The notes below the pieces were generated by a model. The model saw only the letters and a list, made by a program, of their open reading frames with translations, was not told where the DNA came from and did no database searches. A program made the position numbers and the translations under genes. 64,000 bases of DNA from assembly GCF_046115515.1 (NCBI RefSeq), contig NZ_CP175953.1. One strand, written 5' to 3'. The first letter of the stretch is position 1, and the number at the start of each line of letters is the position of its first letter. The DNA is from Gracilimonas sp017641085. Its GTDB lineage: Bacteria; Bacteroidota; Rhodothermia; Balneolales; Balneolaceae. Positions 42,208 to 52,050 of this stretch are shown in pieces.

Positions 42208-43617
42208 ATGCAAAACATACCGCCCGAACATCAAAACGTATTTACTATCATCAGCGATGCTGCACAGGAATTGGACTGTCCGGTGTATGTGGTTGGCGGT
42301 TACGTTAGAGATTATTATCTCAACCGCTCTAAACAAGGAGAGATAGATATCGACTTTGTTACAGTTGGGTCCGGGATTAAGCTGGCCCGCAAAGTTTCGG
42401 AAAAGATAAAAGGCTCCTCGCTGGCTGTATATAAGCAATTTGGAACCGCACAGGTTAAAACCGGAGATCTGGAGCTGGAGTTTGTGGGCGCCCGAAAAGA
42501 AAGCTACCGGAAGAACTCCCGCAAACCCATTGTGGAAGACGGAACCCTGGAAGACGATCAGCTCCGGCGCGATTTAACCATCAACGCCCTGTCGTGGTCG
42601 TTGAATAGGGAGAACTTTGGAGAGCTGAACGATCCTTTTGGCGGGATGGATGACCTGGAACGGGCGCTCATCCGCACTCCCATCGACCCGGAAAAAACCT
42701 TTGATGACGACCCCCTGCGTATGATGCGGGCCATTCGTTTTGCCTCTCAGCTGAATTTCCGGATTGAGGAAAACACCTTTGATGCCATTACCGAAATGTC
42801 GGAGCGCATCAACATTATTTCCAAAGAGCGCATCATTGAAGAGCTGAATAAAATTATTATGAGTGATAATCCCTCGCTGGGTTTCACCATGCTTTTTAAA
42901 ACGGGATTGCTGAAAGAGTTCTTCCCTGAAATGCACAACCTGCATGGCGTGAAGGAAGTGAAGGGCGTTCGCCATAAAGATAATTTCTGGCACACCCTTA
43001 AGGTGCTGGACAATGTGATTGAGATGGATGCAGATTTGTGGTTGCGATGGTCGGCCATCATGCACGATATCGCCAAACCTCCAACTCAGCGCTTTCAGGA
43101 AGGGGTCGGGTGGACGTTTCACGGTCACGATGCCCTGGGAGCCAAGTGGACCAAAAAAATATTCCGCCGGTTGGGTCTTCCGCTGGATGAACGCATGCGT
43201 TATGTGAGGAAGCTGGTGCGATTGCATCTGCGTCCCATTGCCCTGGTTTCAGATGAAGTTTCGGATAGTGCGATACGCCGCTTAATTTATGAGGCTGGTG
43301 ATGACATTGACGATCTGATGAAACTGTGCAGGGCTGATGTGACCACAAAGAACGATTACAAGCAAGAGCGCTACCAAAAGAACTTTGATTATGTGGAGCG
43401 GCGCATTAAAGAAGTAGAAGAAAAAGACCGCATCCGCAACTGGAAGAACCCGCTTTCCGGGGAGGAAATCATGGAGGCGCTCGATATTGAACCCAGTCGC
43501 ACAGTGGGTGATGTAAAAGATGCGGTGAAGGAGGCGATCCTGAATGGCGATATTCCCAACGATCACGATGCCGCGTTTGACTATATGATGAAACATAAAG
43601 AAGATTTTTTGAACTGA
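42208..43617 (+). CDS. cca: CCA tRNA nucleotidyltransferase with HD domain
   Basis: About 469 residues from ATG 42208 (a TTG at 42199 is possible). The class II nucleotidyltransferase head has VVGGYVRDYYL and the metal-binding DxD in EIDIDFVTVG, then RRDLTINALSW, DPLRMMRAIRFASQL, and RIIEELNKI. The C-terminal part has the HD motif AIMHDIAKPPTQ. It adds CCA to tRNA 3' ends, which fits with the tRNA here lacking an encoded CCA; a poly(A) polymerase activity is the alternative. It overlaps ispE by 1 bp (TGATG). Confidence 0.92.
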   Translation: MQNIPPEHQNVFTIISDAAQELDCPVYVVGGYVRDYYLNRSKQGEIDIDFVTVGSGIKLARKVSEKIKGSSLAVYKQFGTAQVKTGDLELEFVGARKESYRKNSRKPIVEDGTLEDDQLRRDLTINALSWSLNRENFGELNDPFGGMDDLERALIRTPIDPEKTFDDDPLRMMRAIRFASQLNFRIEENTFDAITEMSERINIISKERIIEELNKIIMSDNPSLGFTMLFKTGLLKEFFPEMHNLHGVKEVKGVRHKDNFWHTLKVLDNVIEMDADLWLRWSAIMHDIAKPPTQRFQEGVGWTFHGHDALGAKWTKKIFRRLGLPLDERMRYVRKLVRLHLRPIALVSDEVSDSAIRRLIYEAGDDIDDLMKLCRADVTTKNDYKQERYQKNFDYVERRIKEVEEKDRIRNWKNPLSGEEIMEALDIEPSRTVGDVKDAVKEAILNGDIPNDHDAAFDYMMKHKEDFLN

Positions 43618-44492
43618 TGGCAGAACTCTGGATTTCAAATTCACACGCAAAAATTAACCTCGGGCTGAATGTACTCGAGCGGCTGGAAAATGGATATCAC
43701 ACCATTGAAACCGGCTTTTGTTTTATAGAATGGAACGACCGTTTTGAAGTTAAACACGCCCCCCGCATGGAGCTGGTGATGAGTGATGAAAAAATTCCGG
43801 TGGACGATTCCAACCTGATTGTAAAAGCCATCAAGCTGCTGCAACAAGAAGCGGGCCTTAAAGATGAGTTCTATATAGAGGTGGAAAAGAACATTCCGGC
43901 GGGTGCTGGTTTGGGGGGCGGAAGCAGTAATGCGGCCACTACCCTTCGCATGATGAATAAGATTGCAAATCTCGGCCTGAATGAGCATGACTTAATGCAG
44001 CTCGGGAAAAAGCTGGGCGCTGATGTTCCCTTTTTTATCAAGGGGAAGCCTGGTTTTGCAACGGGAATCGGAGAAGAAATTGAAGAGCTGGACATTCAGC
44101 CCGATGCCTGGGTTGTAACCGTTTTCCCGGATATTGAAAGTAGCACGGCCGAAGCCTATCAGTTTTGTGAACCCAATCCGGAGCCTGAATTCTCCCTTAA
44201 AAACGTGCTTCTTGATGAAGAGCCGGAAGAATGGCGTTACCTGCTGATGAATCAGCTGGAGCCTGCTGTATTCCCCCGTCACCACCTGGTTGGGAATTTG
44301 AAAGATCAACTGTATGAGTTCGGCGCCGACTATGCCAGTATGAGCGGAAGCGGTTCCAGTGTTTTTGGCGTTTTTCAGCAGGATTTTGTTGCAATTAACG
44401 CCTATGAGTCGTTTCATAAGCTCGGATTTCCGGCGAATCTCACCCGGCCAAAGTTTGAGCCTGATACCGGCATTTATGTAAAGGAAGAGTGA
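43617..44492 (+). CDS. ispE: 4-diphosphocytidyl-2-C-methyl-D-erythritol kinase
   Basis: 291 residues of a GHMP kinase. N-terminal SHAKINLGLNVLERLENGYH, ATP-binding PAGAGLGGGSSNAATTLR, and the C-terminal MSGSGSSVFGVF are all in family order. It phosphorylates CDP-ME in the MEP pathway of isoprenoid synthesis. The ATG overlaps the stop of cca, so translation is coupled. Confidence 0.95.
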   Translation: MAELWISNSHAKINLGLNVLERLENGYHTIETGFCFIEWNDRFEVKHAPRMELVMSDEKIPVDDSNLIVKAIKLLQQEAGLKDEFYIEVEKNIPAGAGLGGGSSNAATTLRMMNKIANLGLNEHDLMQLGKKLGADVPFFIKGKPGFATGIGEEIEELDIQPDAWVVTVFPDIESSTAEAYQFCEPNPEPEFSLKNVLLDEEPEEWRYLLMNQLEPAVFPRHHLVGNLKDQLYEFGADYASMSGSGSSVFGVFQQDFVAINAYESFHKLGFPANLTRPKFEPDTGIYVKEE

Positions 44493-44622
44493 GAGTGATA
44501 AGTGACGAATGATGAAGTATCCATATTATGAATGGGATACATTATTAACAGATAAAACTTCATCACTTCATTAATCATCACCCGAAAAAAGATTTAAGAT
44601 TATTTATTAAGGACCAGCATTT

Positions 44623-47100
44623 ATGAGTACCAAAAAAACAAATGGAGTGAATATCAGATCCGGGATGGATAAGGATTCGCTTCGCGAAGATATTAAACTG
44701 CACCTGCGTCATACCCTGGCTAAAGATGAGTTTTCAACCACCAGCTGGGATAAGTACAGAAGCGTGGCGCTTACCATTATGGATCGCCTGAACGACCGGA
44801 TGCTGAAAACCCAGCAGCACTTCTATAAATCCAATGCTAAGCGGGTGTACTATCTTTCCATGGAGTACCTGATTGGTCGTCTCTTGGACAACATGCTGGT
44901 AAACCTGGACGTGCGCGACCTTGTAGCCGAAGCTCTCGACGACCTTGACCTTTCCTATGAAGAAATACGGGATCAGGAATGGGATGCCGGACTTGGAAAT
45001 GGAGGCCTTGGAAGACTTGCAGCCTGCTTCCTCGATTCGATGGCAACATTGGGGATTCCGGCAATAGGTCATGGCATACGGTACGATTACGGAATTTTTT
45101 ATCAAAAAATTAAGGATGGTTACCAGATTGAGCGGCCGGATCTATGGCTGAAATATGGCAACCCCTGGGATACGGTTCGGCCTAAAGTGCAGTACCCTGT
45201 AGAATTTTATGGGAATCAGACCACCCTACAATCCAGCAATGGAAATACTCATTACGGATGGGAAAATACGCATCGTGTTAAAGCAGTGGCTTACGATACG
45301 CCCATCCCGGGATACGACAATGGCATTGTTAACTACCTGAGATTATGGAAAGCGGAATCATCGGCCGGGATCGACCTGAAGAGCTTTAACCAGGGCCAAT
45401 ACATTGATGCGGTTCGTGATAACCAGCTGGAGCAAAATATTTCGCGAGTACTTTATCCGAACGACAAAGTATTTGTAGGGCAAGAGCTACGCCTTAAGCA
45501 GGAATACTTCCTGGTTTCGGCATCCATGCAGGATATCATCCGTCGCTTCAAAAAGCAGTCATCTGATTTCACCAAGTTCCCGGAAAAAGTATCCATTCAG
45601 TGTAATGATACCCACCCAAACCTGGCGATACCGGAACTAATGCGTTACCTGCTGGACGAAGAACACATGGATTGGGATAAAGCCTGGGATATCACCGTAG
45701 ATACCATGGCGTACACCAACCACACGTTACTTCCGGAGGCGCTCGAAAAATGGCCGGTTTCCTTAGTAAGGAACCTGCTGCCCCGCCACCTGAATATTAT
45801 TTACGAAATTAACCGTCGCTTCCTCGACGATGTTAAGATTAAGCTGGGGGACGATAAAAACCGTCAGAGTCGCATGAGTATTGTGGGCGAAGGCGAACAG
45901 CCGGTGGTTCATATGGCGCACCTGGGAATTGTAGGATCTCACAAAGTAAACGGCGTGGCGGCGATGCACTCCCGCCTGCTGAAAGATTCCATGTTCCGTG
46001 ATTTTGACGAGATGTATCCGGATAAATTCACCAACAAGACCAACGGGATTACACCCCGCCGCTGGCTGAAGCAATGCAATCCCGCCCTGTCTGATCTCAT
46101 TTCAGACAAAATCGGGGACGACTGGATTACGGCACTCGATGAGCTGAAAAAAATCAACAAGTTTGCCGACGACAAGAAATTCAGGAAGAAGTTCGCAGAG
46201 ATTAAGCTGGAGAACAAAAAGCATCTGGCTGAATACATTAAAGAGCATAATGACCTGGATGTAGATCCTGAGTCGATGTTCGATATTCAGATTAAGCGGA
46301 TTCATGAGTACAAACGTCAGCTGATGGCTGCCCTGCATGTAATTACGTTGTACAATCGCCTGAAAGAAAATCCGGACCTGGATATGACTCCACGCACCGT
46401 GATTTTTGCCGGAAAAGCGGCCCCGGGCTACACCATGGCCAAACTTCACATTAAACTAATAAACAGCATTGCCGAAGTGGTGAATAACGACCCGGAAGTG
46501 AATCAAAAACTGAAGTGTGTATTCCTGCAGAACTACAGCGTAACGCTGGCAGAAAAACTGATTCCGGCAGCCAATCTCTCCGAGCAAATTTCAACAGCGG
46601 GAATGGAAGCATCCGGAACAGGTAACATGAAGTTCGCCCTGAACGGTGCCCTTACTATCGGTACGCTGGATGGCGCCAATGTGGAAATCAAAGAAGAAGT
46701 GGGCGACGAGAACATTTTCATCTTTGGGCTGGAAGAAGAGGATATCGATCAGCTGCGCCGCGAGGGATACAACCCGTGGGATTACTACAACGCCAACGAA
46801 GAATTGAAGCAGGCGCTGGATCAAATCCGCGATGGCTTCTTCAGTAATGGCGATAAAGAACTTTTTCAGCCGATCATTAATGCGCTGCTGCATGAGGGAG
46901 ATTACTTCATGGTGCTTGCTGATTACGAAGCCTATGTGAATAAGCAGAAAGAAGTGTCGGCTTTATTCAAAGATAAGGACGAATGGAACCGCAAGGCCAT
47001 CCTGAATACGGCGAATATCGGGAAGTTTTCGAGCGACCGAACCATCAACGATTACAACGATGAAATTTGGAAGGCACCGAAAGTAAGCCTCGATAAATAA
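44623..47100 (+). CDS. glgP: Glycogen/starch phosphorylase
   Basis: 825 residues. Typical family segments include YYLSMEYLIGRLLDNMLVNL, GLGNGGLGRLAACFLDSMAT, IQCNDTHPNLAIPELMRYLL, FTNKTNGITPRRWLKQCNP and the PLP-lysine region EASGTGNMKFALNGALTIGT. It releases glucose-1-phosphate from alpha-glucans using pyridoxal phosphate. The C-terminus is full length. It lies 130 bp after ispE; a short hairpin with GTATCC/GGATAC sits in that gap. Confidence 0.96.
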   Translation: MSTKKTNGVNIRSGMDKDSLREDIKLHLRHTLAKDEFSTTSWDKYRSVALTIMDRLNDRMLKTQQHFYKSNAKRVYYLSMEYLIGRLLDNMLVNLDVRDLVAEALDDLDLSYEEIRDQEWDAGLGNGGLGRLAACFLDSMATLGIPAIGHGIRYDYGIFYQKIKDGYQIERPDLWLKYGNPWDTVRPKVQYPVEFYGNQTTLQSSNGNTHYGWENTHRVKAVAYDTPIPGYDNGIVNYLRLWKAESSAGIDLKSFNQGQYIDAVRDNQLEQNISRVLYPNDKVFVGQELRLKQEYFLVSASMQDIIRRFKKQSSDFTKFPEKVSIQCNDTHPNLAIPELMRYLLDEEHMDWDKAWDITVDTMAYTNHTLLPEALEKWPVSLVRNLLPRHLNIIYEINRRFLDDVKIKLGDDKNRQSRMSIVGEGEQPVVHMAHLGIVGSHKVNGVAAMHSRLLKDSMFRDFDEMYPDKFTNKTNGITPRRWLKQCNPALSDLISDKIGDDWITALDELKKINKFADDKKFRKKFAEIKLENKKHLAEYIKEHNDLDVDPESMFDIQIKRIHEYKRQLMAALHVITLYNRLKENPDLDMTPRTVIFAGKAAPGYTMAKLHIKLINSIAEVVNNDPEVNQKLKCVFLQNYSVTLAEKLIPAANLSEQISTAGMEASGTGNMKFALNGALTIGTLDGANVEIKEEVGDENIFIFGLEEEDIDQLRREGYNPWDYYNANEELKQALDQIRDGFFSNGDKELFQPIINALLHEGDYFMVLADYEAYVNKQKEVSALFKDKDEWNRKAILNTANIGKFSSDRTINDYNDEIWKAPKVSLDK

Positions 47101-47202
47101 GTAAAAAAATGAAAGCCGGGTTATGGCTTGCATGGCCCGGCCTTCGATTACACATTGAAAATATTTGTGGGTTTTTTGTTTCAATCCATTACATTTGGCT
47201 CT

Positions 47203-48231
47203 ATGAATCAACTTCCTACAACAGCGCCTTCTCAAATCGATTCTCTTGCTCCCGACAGCGGTCTTATACAGGCAGATTCGGTAAATATCCCCAACCCGAC
47301 GGATTACTCTCTGTCTGAATTTTTTATTTATATCTGGGACTTGCTTCAGGTACAGCTGTTTTCTATTCAGAATACGCCGGTTACCTTTCTGAAGCTGATT
47401 ATTTTCATTCTTCTTCTGGTGGGCTTTTCATTTCTGGCGTCTTTCACAAAGAGAATGCTGAACCGCAAAATATTGCCCCGCTTCGTTAAAGATGGCGGAC
47501 TTCGTTACACCCTGTCGAGGATGTCTCAGTATGTGGTGGTAGTTATAGGGGTGTTTATATCCTTTCAGTTTTTGGGTATAAACATGACGGGGCTGGCGGT
47601 AATTTTTGGTTTCCTGTCGGTTGGTATTGGTTTTGGATTACAGAACATCACTTCAAATTTCATTTCGGGTTTGATTGTGCTTTTTGAACGTCCGATTTCA
47701 GTCGGCGATCGCGTGATGGTTAATAATATTGAAGGGGATATAGAGGAAATAAATATCCGCTCTACCAAAGTAAAAACGCTGGATAACATCTCCATCATAG
47801 TTCCGAATTCAGAGTTTGTGTCCAAAGATGTGATTAACTTTTCCCATGGTGATCCCACCTATCGGTTAGGCATCAATGTAGGCGTGTCTTATTCCTCAGA
47901 TCTTGATAATGTGTTGAAGGCTCTCAATGAAGTAGCCGAAGAGAGCGAGGATGTGCTTAAAACCCCCAATCATGAAGTGCAGCTCCGCAGTTTTGGAGAT
48001 TCCTCCTGGGACATGAAATTACTGGCCTGGATCCCGGATGTGAAGAAAAGGTATCAGGTTCAGAATTCGTTGAATCAGGCGATCGTCAGAAAGTTTGCCG
48101 AATACGATATCGAGATCCCCTTCCCGCAAAGAGATTTACATGTACGCTCGGGACTGAATTTTGACAAGGATGATGTTAAACACGGCTCCGAAGACTCCAA
48201 AACTTCGAAGAAAGAATCAGGGGAAGATTAG
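47203..48231 (+). CDS. MscS-family small-conductance mechanosensitive channel
   Basis: 342 residues if started at ATG 47203 (in-frame TTG at 47128 is possible). Three membrane helices (about 40-70, 92-112 and 120-140) are followed by the pore/beta motif VGIGFGLQNITSNFISGLIV and LFERPISVGDRV, then the soluble MscS beta domain (DIEEINIRSTKVKTLDNISI with IVPNSEFVSKDVINFS). The C-terminus is Ser/Lys/Glu-rich. It protects against hypo-osmotic shock, expected for a marine or saline habitat. Confidence 0.92.
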   Translation: MNQLPTTAPSQIDSLAPDSGLIQADSVNIPNPTDYSLSEFFIYIWDLLQVQLFSIQNTPVTFLKLIIFILLLVGFSFLASFTKRMLNRKILPRFVKDGGLRYTLSRMSQYVVVVIGVFISFQFLGINMTGLAVIFGFLSVGIGFGLQNITSNFISGLIVLFERPISVGDRVMVNNIEGDIEEINIRSTKVKTLDNISIIVPNSEFVSKDVINFSHGDPTYRLGINVGVSYSSDLDNVLKALNEVAEESEDVLKTPNHEVQLRSFGDSSWDMKLLAWIPDVKKRYQVQNSLNQAIVRKFAEYDIEIPFPQRDLHVRSGLNFDKDDVKHGSEDSKTSKKESGED

Positions 48232-48270
48232 GGTGAGGTCAACACTTCTACAGAAGTCACTTGTTTTGTT

Positions 48271-48377
48271 GTCATGCTGAACTTGATTCAGCATCTGAAA
48301 AGGGTGAGCAGTTAGCGAAAGATTCTCAATATATCGGACAGATATCCCCCTCAGACCCTGAATCAAGTTCAGTGTGA
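48271..48377. repeat. 107-bp inverted-repeat element in the mscS-tonB gap
   Basis: The left arm GTCATGCTGAACTTGATTCA and the right arm are reverse complements with about two mismatches over 21 bp (48271-48291 and 48357-48377). About 65 bp lie between them. It sits between the ends of the convergent mscS and tonB genes. No open reading frame is present. It looks like a short REP- or MITE-like element, or a bidirectional terminator of unusual length. Confidence 0.75.
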
Positions 48378-48405
48378 CAACTCTTAATGTCGTGGGATTT
48401 AAATG

Positions 48406-49218
48406 TTAATCAAACACAAAACGAAAAGTTATAGTACCCCACTGGGTTTGCTGTGGCACACCGCCCGGTAGTCGTGAAAAGCGCCAGGTACGGAGCGTAC
48501 TCATTACTTCTCTCTCTAATTCCGGGTTCATTTTTTTGATGGGGATGATTCGTCCAACGGTGCCATCGGGACGAACTTCAAACCGAACGGTAATTACGCC
48601 CTCGGTATTGGAGGTGTTTTCAGGAAGAGGCTGAACCATCGGTGAGCGGTCAATTTCTCCCTCCCACTTCAGTTCATAAGGAGAGGTTTTCTCTTCATCA
48701 TTACCAATTCCCTGGTCAGAATTCATATCGCCACGGGCACCGTCCACATCACCGCTTTCTTTTGCACCATCGGTAGATGTCTCATTCTCTTTGGCTACAG
48801 GCGGCACTTCCACCTCTTCTTCCTCAGGTTTGTTTTCTTCCTGATTTGGGTCAATCTTTTCTGTTTCCGGGGTTGAAACCGGATCTTCCTGAACGTCTTC
48901 TACCTGGTCAGACAGGTCAACGGCCTTAGTTTGTTCTTCGGTTGTTTCCTGCGGGGTTACTTCCGGTTCCGGCGCTTCTTCAACCGGCTCTTCGGGTTCT
49001 GTTTCGGAGGGATTGGGACGCTGTGCAACCTGCTCATTCTTCACTTCTGAGTACTCGGCAAGCTGGCCGGTTTTAAACTCTCCGAATTCCACTTCAATGT
49101 AAGACGGGCGCGCATTTCGGTTCATATCTAAGGTGAACCAAAGGGAGAACAGCAATAAAGCCGTATTTAACCCGAAGGTTACGTACAATGCTAAGCGATC
49201 GTCTTCCGTGAAATTCAT
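48406..49218 (-). CDS. TonB-like energy transducer
   Basis: 270 residues. One N-terminal membrane helix (YVTFGLNTALLLFSLWF), then about 140 residues rich in Glu, Pro, Thr and Val that would span the periplasm, then a TonB-C-type domain: GVITVRFEVRPDGTVGRIIP and a final TLRTWRFSRLPGG then TQWGTITFRFVF. It fits the TonB/TolA-like proteins of Bacteroidota. It follows exbD by 7 bp, which makes an exbB-exbD-tonB operon (leftward). Confidence 0.88.
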   Translation of the reverse strand: MNFTEDDRLALYVTFGLNTALLLFSLWFTLDMNRNARPSYIEVEFGEFKTGQLAEYSEVKNEQVAQRPNPSETEPEEPVEEAPEPEVTPQETTEEQTKAVDLSDQVEDVQEDPVSTPETEKIDPNQEENKPEEEEVEVPPVAKENETSTDGAKESGDVDGARGDMNSDQGIGNDEEKTSPYELKWEGEIDRSPMVQPLPENTSNTEGVITVRFEVRPDGTVGRIIPIKKMNPELEREVMSTLRTWRFSRLPGGVPQQTQWGTITFRFVFD

Positions 49219-49225
49219 GGGGTGA

Positions 49226-49639
49226 TTATGAGCCTTGTTCGGTGGCCATTATAATTTTAAGATTCAAAGCCTTGCTTACATTCATAACGCGAACGGCATC
49301 ATCAACTTTGGCATCTTTGTCAGCTCTCAATACAACGGTTCCCTGGGGCTTATTATTTCGGGCGTTTCGGATAGCCGTTGCCAGCGATCCGCGGGCGGTT
49401 AAATCACCGTCCACATAAAACTCACCGTCTTTAGTAACGGCTACCGATATGAATTGAGCCTCTGTTGCCGCGCTGCTTTCTGCCTTGGGTACTTCAACAC
49501 GAATACCAAAATTGGTAACGAAAGAGGAGGTCAACAAAAAGAAAATAAGCAGCAACAGTACAATATCCGTCAGCGACGACTGTGAGAACAGCGACAGCGG
49601 CGGCAGCTTTTTATCTCCACGTCTGAAATCGCGCGACAT
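49226..49639 (-). CDS. exbD: ExbD/TolR-family biopolymer transport protein
   Basis: 137 residues. One membrane helix with the functionally essential Asp (LTDIVLLLLIFFLLTSSFV), then a short periplasmic beta domain (VEVPKAESSAA, FYVDGDLTARG, TVVLRADKDAKVDDAVRVMN). With ExbB it uses the proton motive force to drive TonB. It lies 2 bp after exbB. Confidence 0.92.
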   Translation of the reverse strand: MSRDFRRGDKKLPPLSLFSQSSLTDIVLLLLIFFLLTSSFVTNFGIRVEVPKAESSAATEAQFISVAVTKDGEFYVDGDLTARGSLATAIRNARNNKPQGTVVLRADKDAKVDDAVRVMNVSKALNLKIIMATEQGS

Positions 49640-49641
49640 AA

Positions 49642-50349
49642 TTAGTTATTCTCTTTTTTTGCTGGTGATTGAAGCAGATCAAGGAAATCAGCCGAAGCAT
49701 TTTCCAATTCAAAGATAGAACGGTTTATTTTGCCCAGCAGAAAGTTGTAGAAGCCGTAGGCAATCAAACCAACAATCAGTCCTGCAGCGGTGGTAATCAA
49801 GGCTTCCCATATACCTCCGGCCAGCACGCTCGGGTTTACATTTCCCTGAAGCGACTGAATATCCATAAAGGCTTCGATCATACCGGTTACGGTACCGGTG
49901 AATCCCAGCAGCGGCGCCACACCGGCAACGGTAGCCAGCCAGTTCATGCGTTTTTCCAGGAAGAAAATCTCTTTCTTTCCGGCATTATCAATAGCATCCT
50001 CGATATCACGAAGGGGCCTTCCCAGCCGTTTAATACCCGCTTTAATAATTCGGGCAATGGGCTTATCAAACTCATCACAATAATCCATAGCGTTAGAGGC
50101 ACCCCCTTTTCCGGATTTAAGCATGCTTTCGATGGTGGAAAGAAATTTTTCCGGTTCTACATGAGACCGGTTCACCGCGCTCCAGCGTTCAACGATTACA
50201 TAAACCGAGATGGCGAACAGAAGAAAGATGGGGATCATTAAAACGCCACCCTCGATCAAAAGGTCGAAAAAGGTGACGGTCTCTTCCTGCATGGCCATCA
50301 GAGAATCAACCGAGGCCGTGTCTTGCAAAAAAATCAGCAATAAGTGCAT
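49642..50349 (-). CDS. exbB: ExbB/TolQ/MotA-family proton channel protein
   Basis: 235 residues. Three membrane helices (about 33-52, 138-160 and 176-198) with the family motif VAPLLGFTGTVTGMIEAF and GGIWEALITTAAGLIVGLIA. It forms the proton channel core with ExbD. It begins 15 bp after the HU-like/SPOR gene, placing the complex in one leftward operon with envelope genes. Confidence 0.93.
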   Translation of the reverse strand: MHLLLIFLQDTASVDSLMAMQEETVTFFDLLIEGGVLMIPIFLLFAISVYVIVERWSAVNRSHVEPEKFLSTIESMLKSGKGGASNAMDYCDEFDKPIARIIKAGIKRLGRPLRDIEDAIDNAGKKEIFFLEKRMNWLATVAGVAPLLGFTGTVTGMIEAFMDIQSLQGNVNPSVLAGGIWEALITTAAGLIVGLIAYGFYNFLLGKINRSIFELENASADFLDLLQSPAKKENN

Positions 50350-50364
50350 GTAGATGATATTCGT

Positions 50365-52047
50365 TTAGTTAATTTTGGTTATGAAATAATTTTCTGAAAG
50401 GGGTGAATCGAGGGTTTCTGCGGCAATGGCAGCATTACGCATCGATTCGAACTGCCCTAAACTTACGCGCCAAAGTCGTCCATATTGTTGTGAAGTTATG
50501 GTGGCCAAAAGCACACGATAACCGTCATCGCTTAACTCTTTCTCTATGGACTTGGCATTGCGTTCGCTGCTCAATGAGTAAACCACGATGGTATAGCCGT
50601 CATTAGCATTCGGGTTTACGACACCATTCAACCCATACATAGGTTGTCCGGCAGGAACCGCTTCACTTTGTGATACCTGATTATCAGTTGCTTGTTCCTG
50701 AGGTGGATTTTGAGCTTCCTGTGGGGCGGGTTCGTCATCAGACGATGTTTCAGAATCACCCTGCCCCTGGTTGGTTTGATTGTTTTGTTGAGCGGGCTGA
50801 GTCGGGGTTTCATCAGCAGGAGGAAGTGGAACCGGATCAGGTTGAGTTGCGGAAGCCTGTTGAGGTGCTTGTGGGGTGATTCCCGGAATGTTTACCACTC
50901 CGAAATATCCCAGCCCATAAGTTCCTCCGGCCAGCAGAACGATAATTAACAATACCCAAAGCAGTACCGGTGCTCCCTGGGAGTCCCTCGATGTAGACGG
51001 GCGATTCGGTCTCTTGGAGGATTCGTCTTCCTTTTCAGCCGTCTCTTCTTCTTTTTGATCGGGCTGCTCTTTTTCCTGTTCAGCGCGTTTCTTTTTGGTT
51101 TCTTCAGAGGCGAGGTTGGTAATAACCGGGATGATTTCATCCTGATCCTCTTCTATAACATCTGAATCTATAAGCTCGTCCGGGGTTTCTTCCGATTCTT
51201 CTTCATCTCCGGCAAGGGCAGCGAAAGGATCGTCTTCACCGCCACTCTCGTCATCCAGTTCTTCTTCTACATCGGCATCCCCGAACAGAGCATCCAGAGA
51301 ATCGTCTTCATCGTCTCCTTCAGACAGTTGCTTGTTCAATTCAGCCGCCAGGTCAGAATCATCAGTTTCTGAGGATTCTTCTGCTTCCTCATCATCTTTA
51401 TCTCCTAATAAGCCGGAGAAAGTGCGCTCTGCCGAATCATCTTTATAGGTATCAATTCCCCACTTATCGGGACCCGGTTTGGGTTCTTCGGCATCCGAAA
51501 TTTCTTCTTCCGTGTCGTCCTCAAGGTCTTCATCAGCAAAATCAAAAGGTGCTTCTTCCTCTTCATCGGCAAATTCTTCAATGTCCTCGGAGGTGTCTTC
51601 ATCAATTGGTTCATCGTCGCTGTCATCCAGCTCAAAAGAAGGGGGTTCTTCGTCCTCCTCGCCTTCATCTTCAAGGAGTCCGCCAAAAGGATCATCATCC
51701 TCACCGGCATCAGCTACAACCTCATCCGATTCTTCAGAGGCATCTTCATCTTCTTCTGGTTGAGGGGCTTCTTCGGTGGTTTCCGGAGCCGCGTCATCCA
51801 TCTCTATCGGCTCCATGCCCACGTACTTGTAATTTATTTCGGTGGCAAAATCATCCGAAGGGATAAAGAGAATATTATTTCCTATTCCGCTAAAAACCCC
51901 CAGCCCGGATACTTCGTAAGCATCGCCTTCGGTAATGGCTTCTTTAATTTCTTCAACGAGTTCTTCGAGCTGACTTTCAACCGTCTCTTTTTCAATTCCC
52001 GAAGTTTCGGTGAGCAGCTCTACCAGTTTTTGATGATCTATATGCAT
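50365..52047 (-). CDS. HU-like N-domain fused to SPOR domain, single-pass membrane protein
   Basis: 560 residues in four parts. Residues 1-85 resemble the HU/IHF-like domain of Bacteroidota SPOR proteins (LVELLTETSGIEKETVESQL, VSGLGVFSGI) but lack HU's DNA-binding beta arm. Residues about 85-340 are very acidic (Asp/Glu/Ser). A membrane helix follows (PVLLWVLLIIVLLAGG), then a Pro/Gln/Thr-rich linker and a C-terminal SPOR domain (YTIVVYSLSSERNAKSIEKE, RLWRVSLGQFES). SPOR domains bind peptidoglycan stripped of stem peptides at division sites. So the protein would link a cytoplasmic domain to septal wall. Confidence 0.83.
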   Translation of the reverse strand: MHIDHQKLVELLTETSGIEKETVESQLEELVEEIKEAITEGDAYEVSGLGVFSGIGNNILFIPSDDFATEINYKYVGMEPIEMDDAAPETTEEAPQPEEDEDASEESDEVVADAGEDDDPFGGLLEDEGEEDEEPPSFELDDSDDEPIDEDTSEDIEEFADEEEEAPFDFADEDLEDDTEEEISDAEEPKPGPDKWGIDTYKDDSAERTFSGLLGDKDDEEAEESSETDDSDLAAELNKQLSEGDDEDDSLDALFGDADVEEELDDESGGEDDPFAALAGDEEESEETPDELIDSDVIEEDQDEIIPVITNLASEETKKKRAEQEKEQPDQKEEETAEKEDESSKRPNRPSTSRDSQGAPVLLWVLLIIVLLAGGTYGLGYFGVVNIPGITPQAPQQASATQPDPVPLPPADETPTQPAQQNNQTNQGQGDSETSSDDEPAPQEAQNPPQEQATDNQVSQSEAVPAGQPMYGLNGVVNPNANDGYTIVVYSLSSERNAKSIEKELSDDGYRVLLATITSQQYGRLWRVSLGQFESMRNAAIAAETLDSPLSENYFITKIN

Positions 52048-52050
52048 GAC

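Noticed and set aside
44493..44622. Hidden small gene or RNA between ispE and glgP
   Set aside because: Only a nested weak inverted repeat (TGATGAAGT/ACTTCATCA around GTATCC/GGATAC) is visible; no reading frame or known RNA fold.
51400..51870. Ser-rich and His/Arg-rich open frames opposite the acidic region of the HU-like/SPOR gene
   Set aside because: The acidic low-complexity codons (GAA/GAT) give long open antisense frames automatically; no start, signal or homology supports them.
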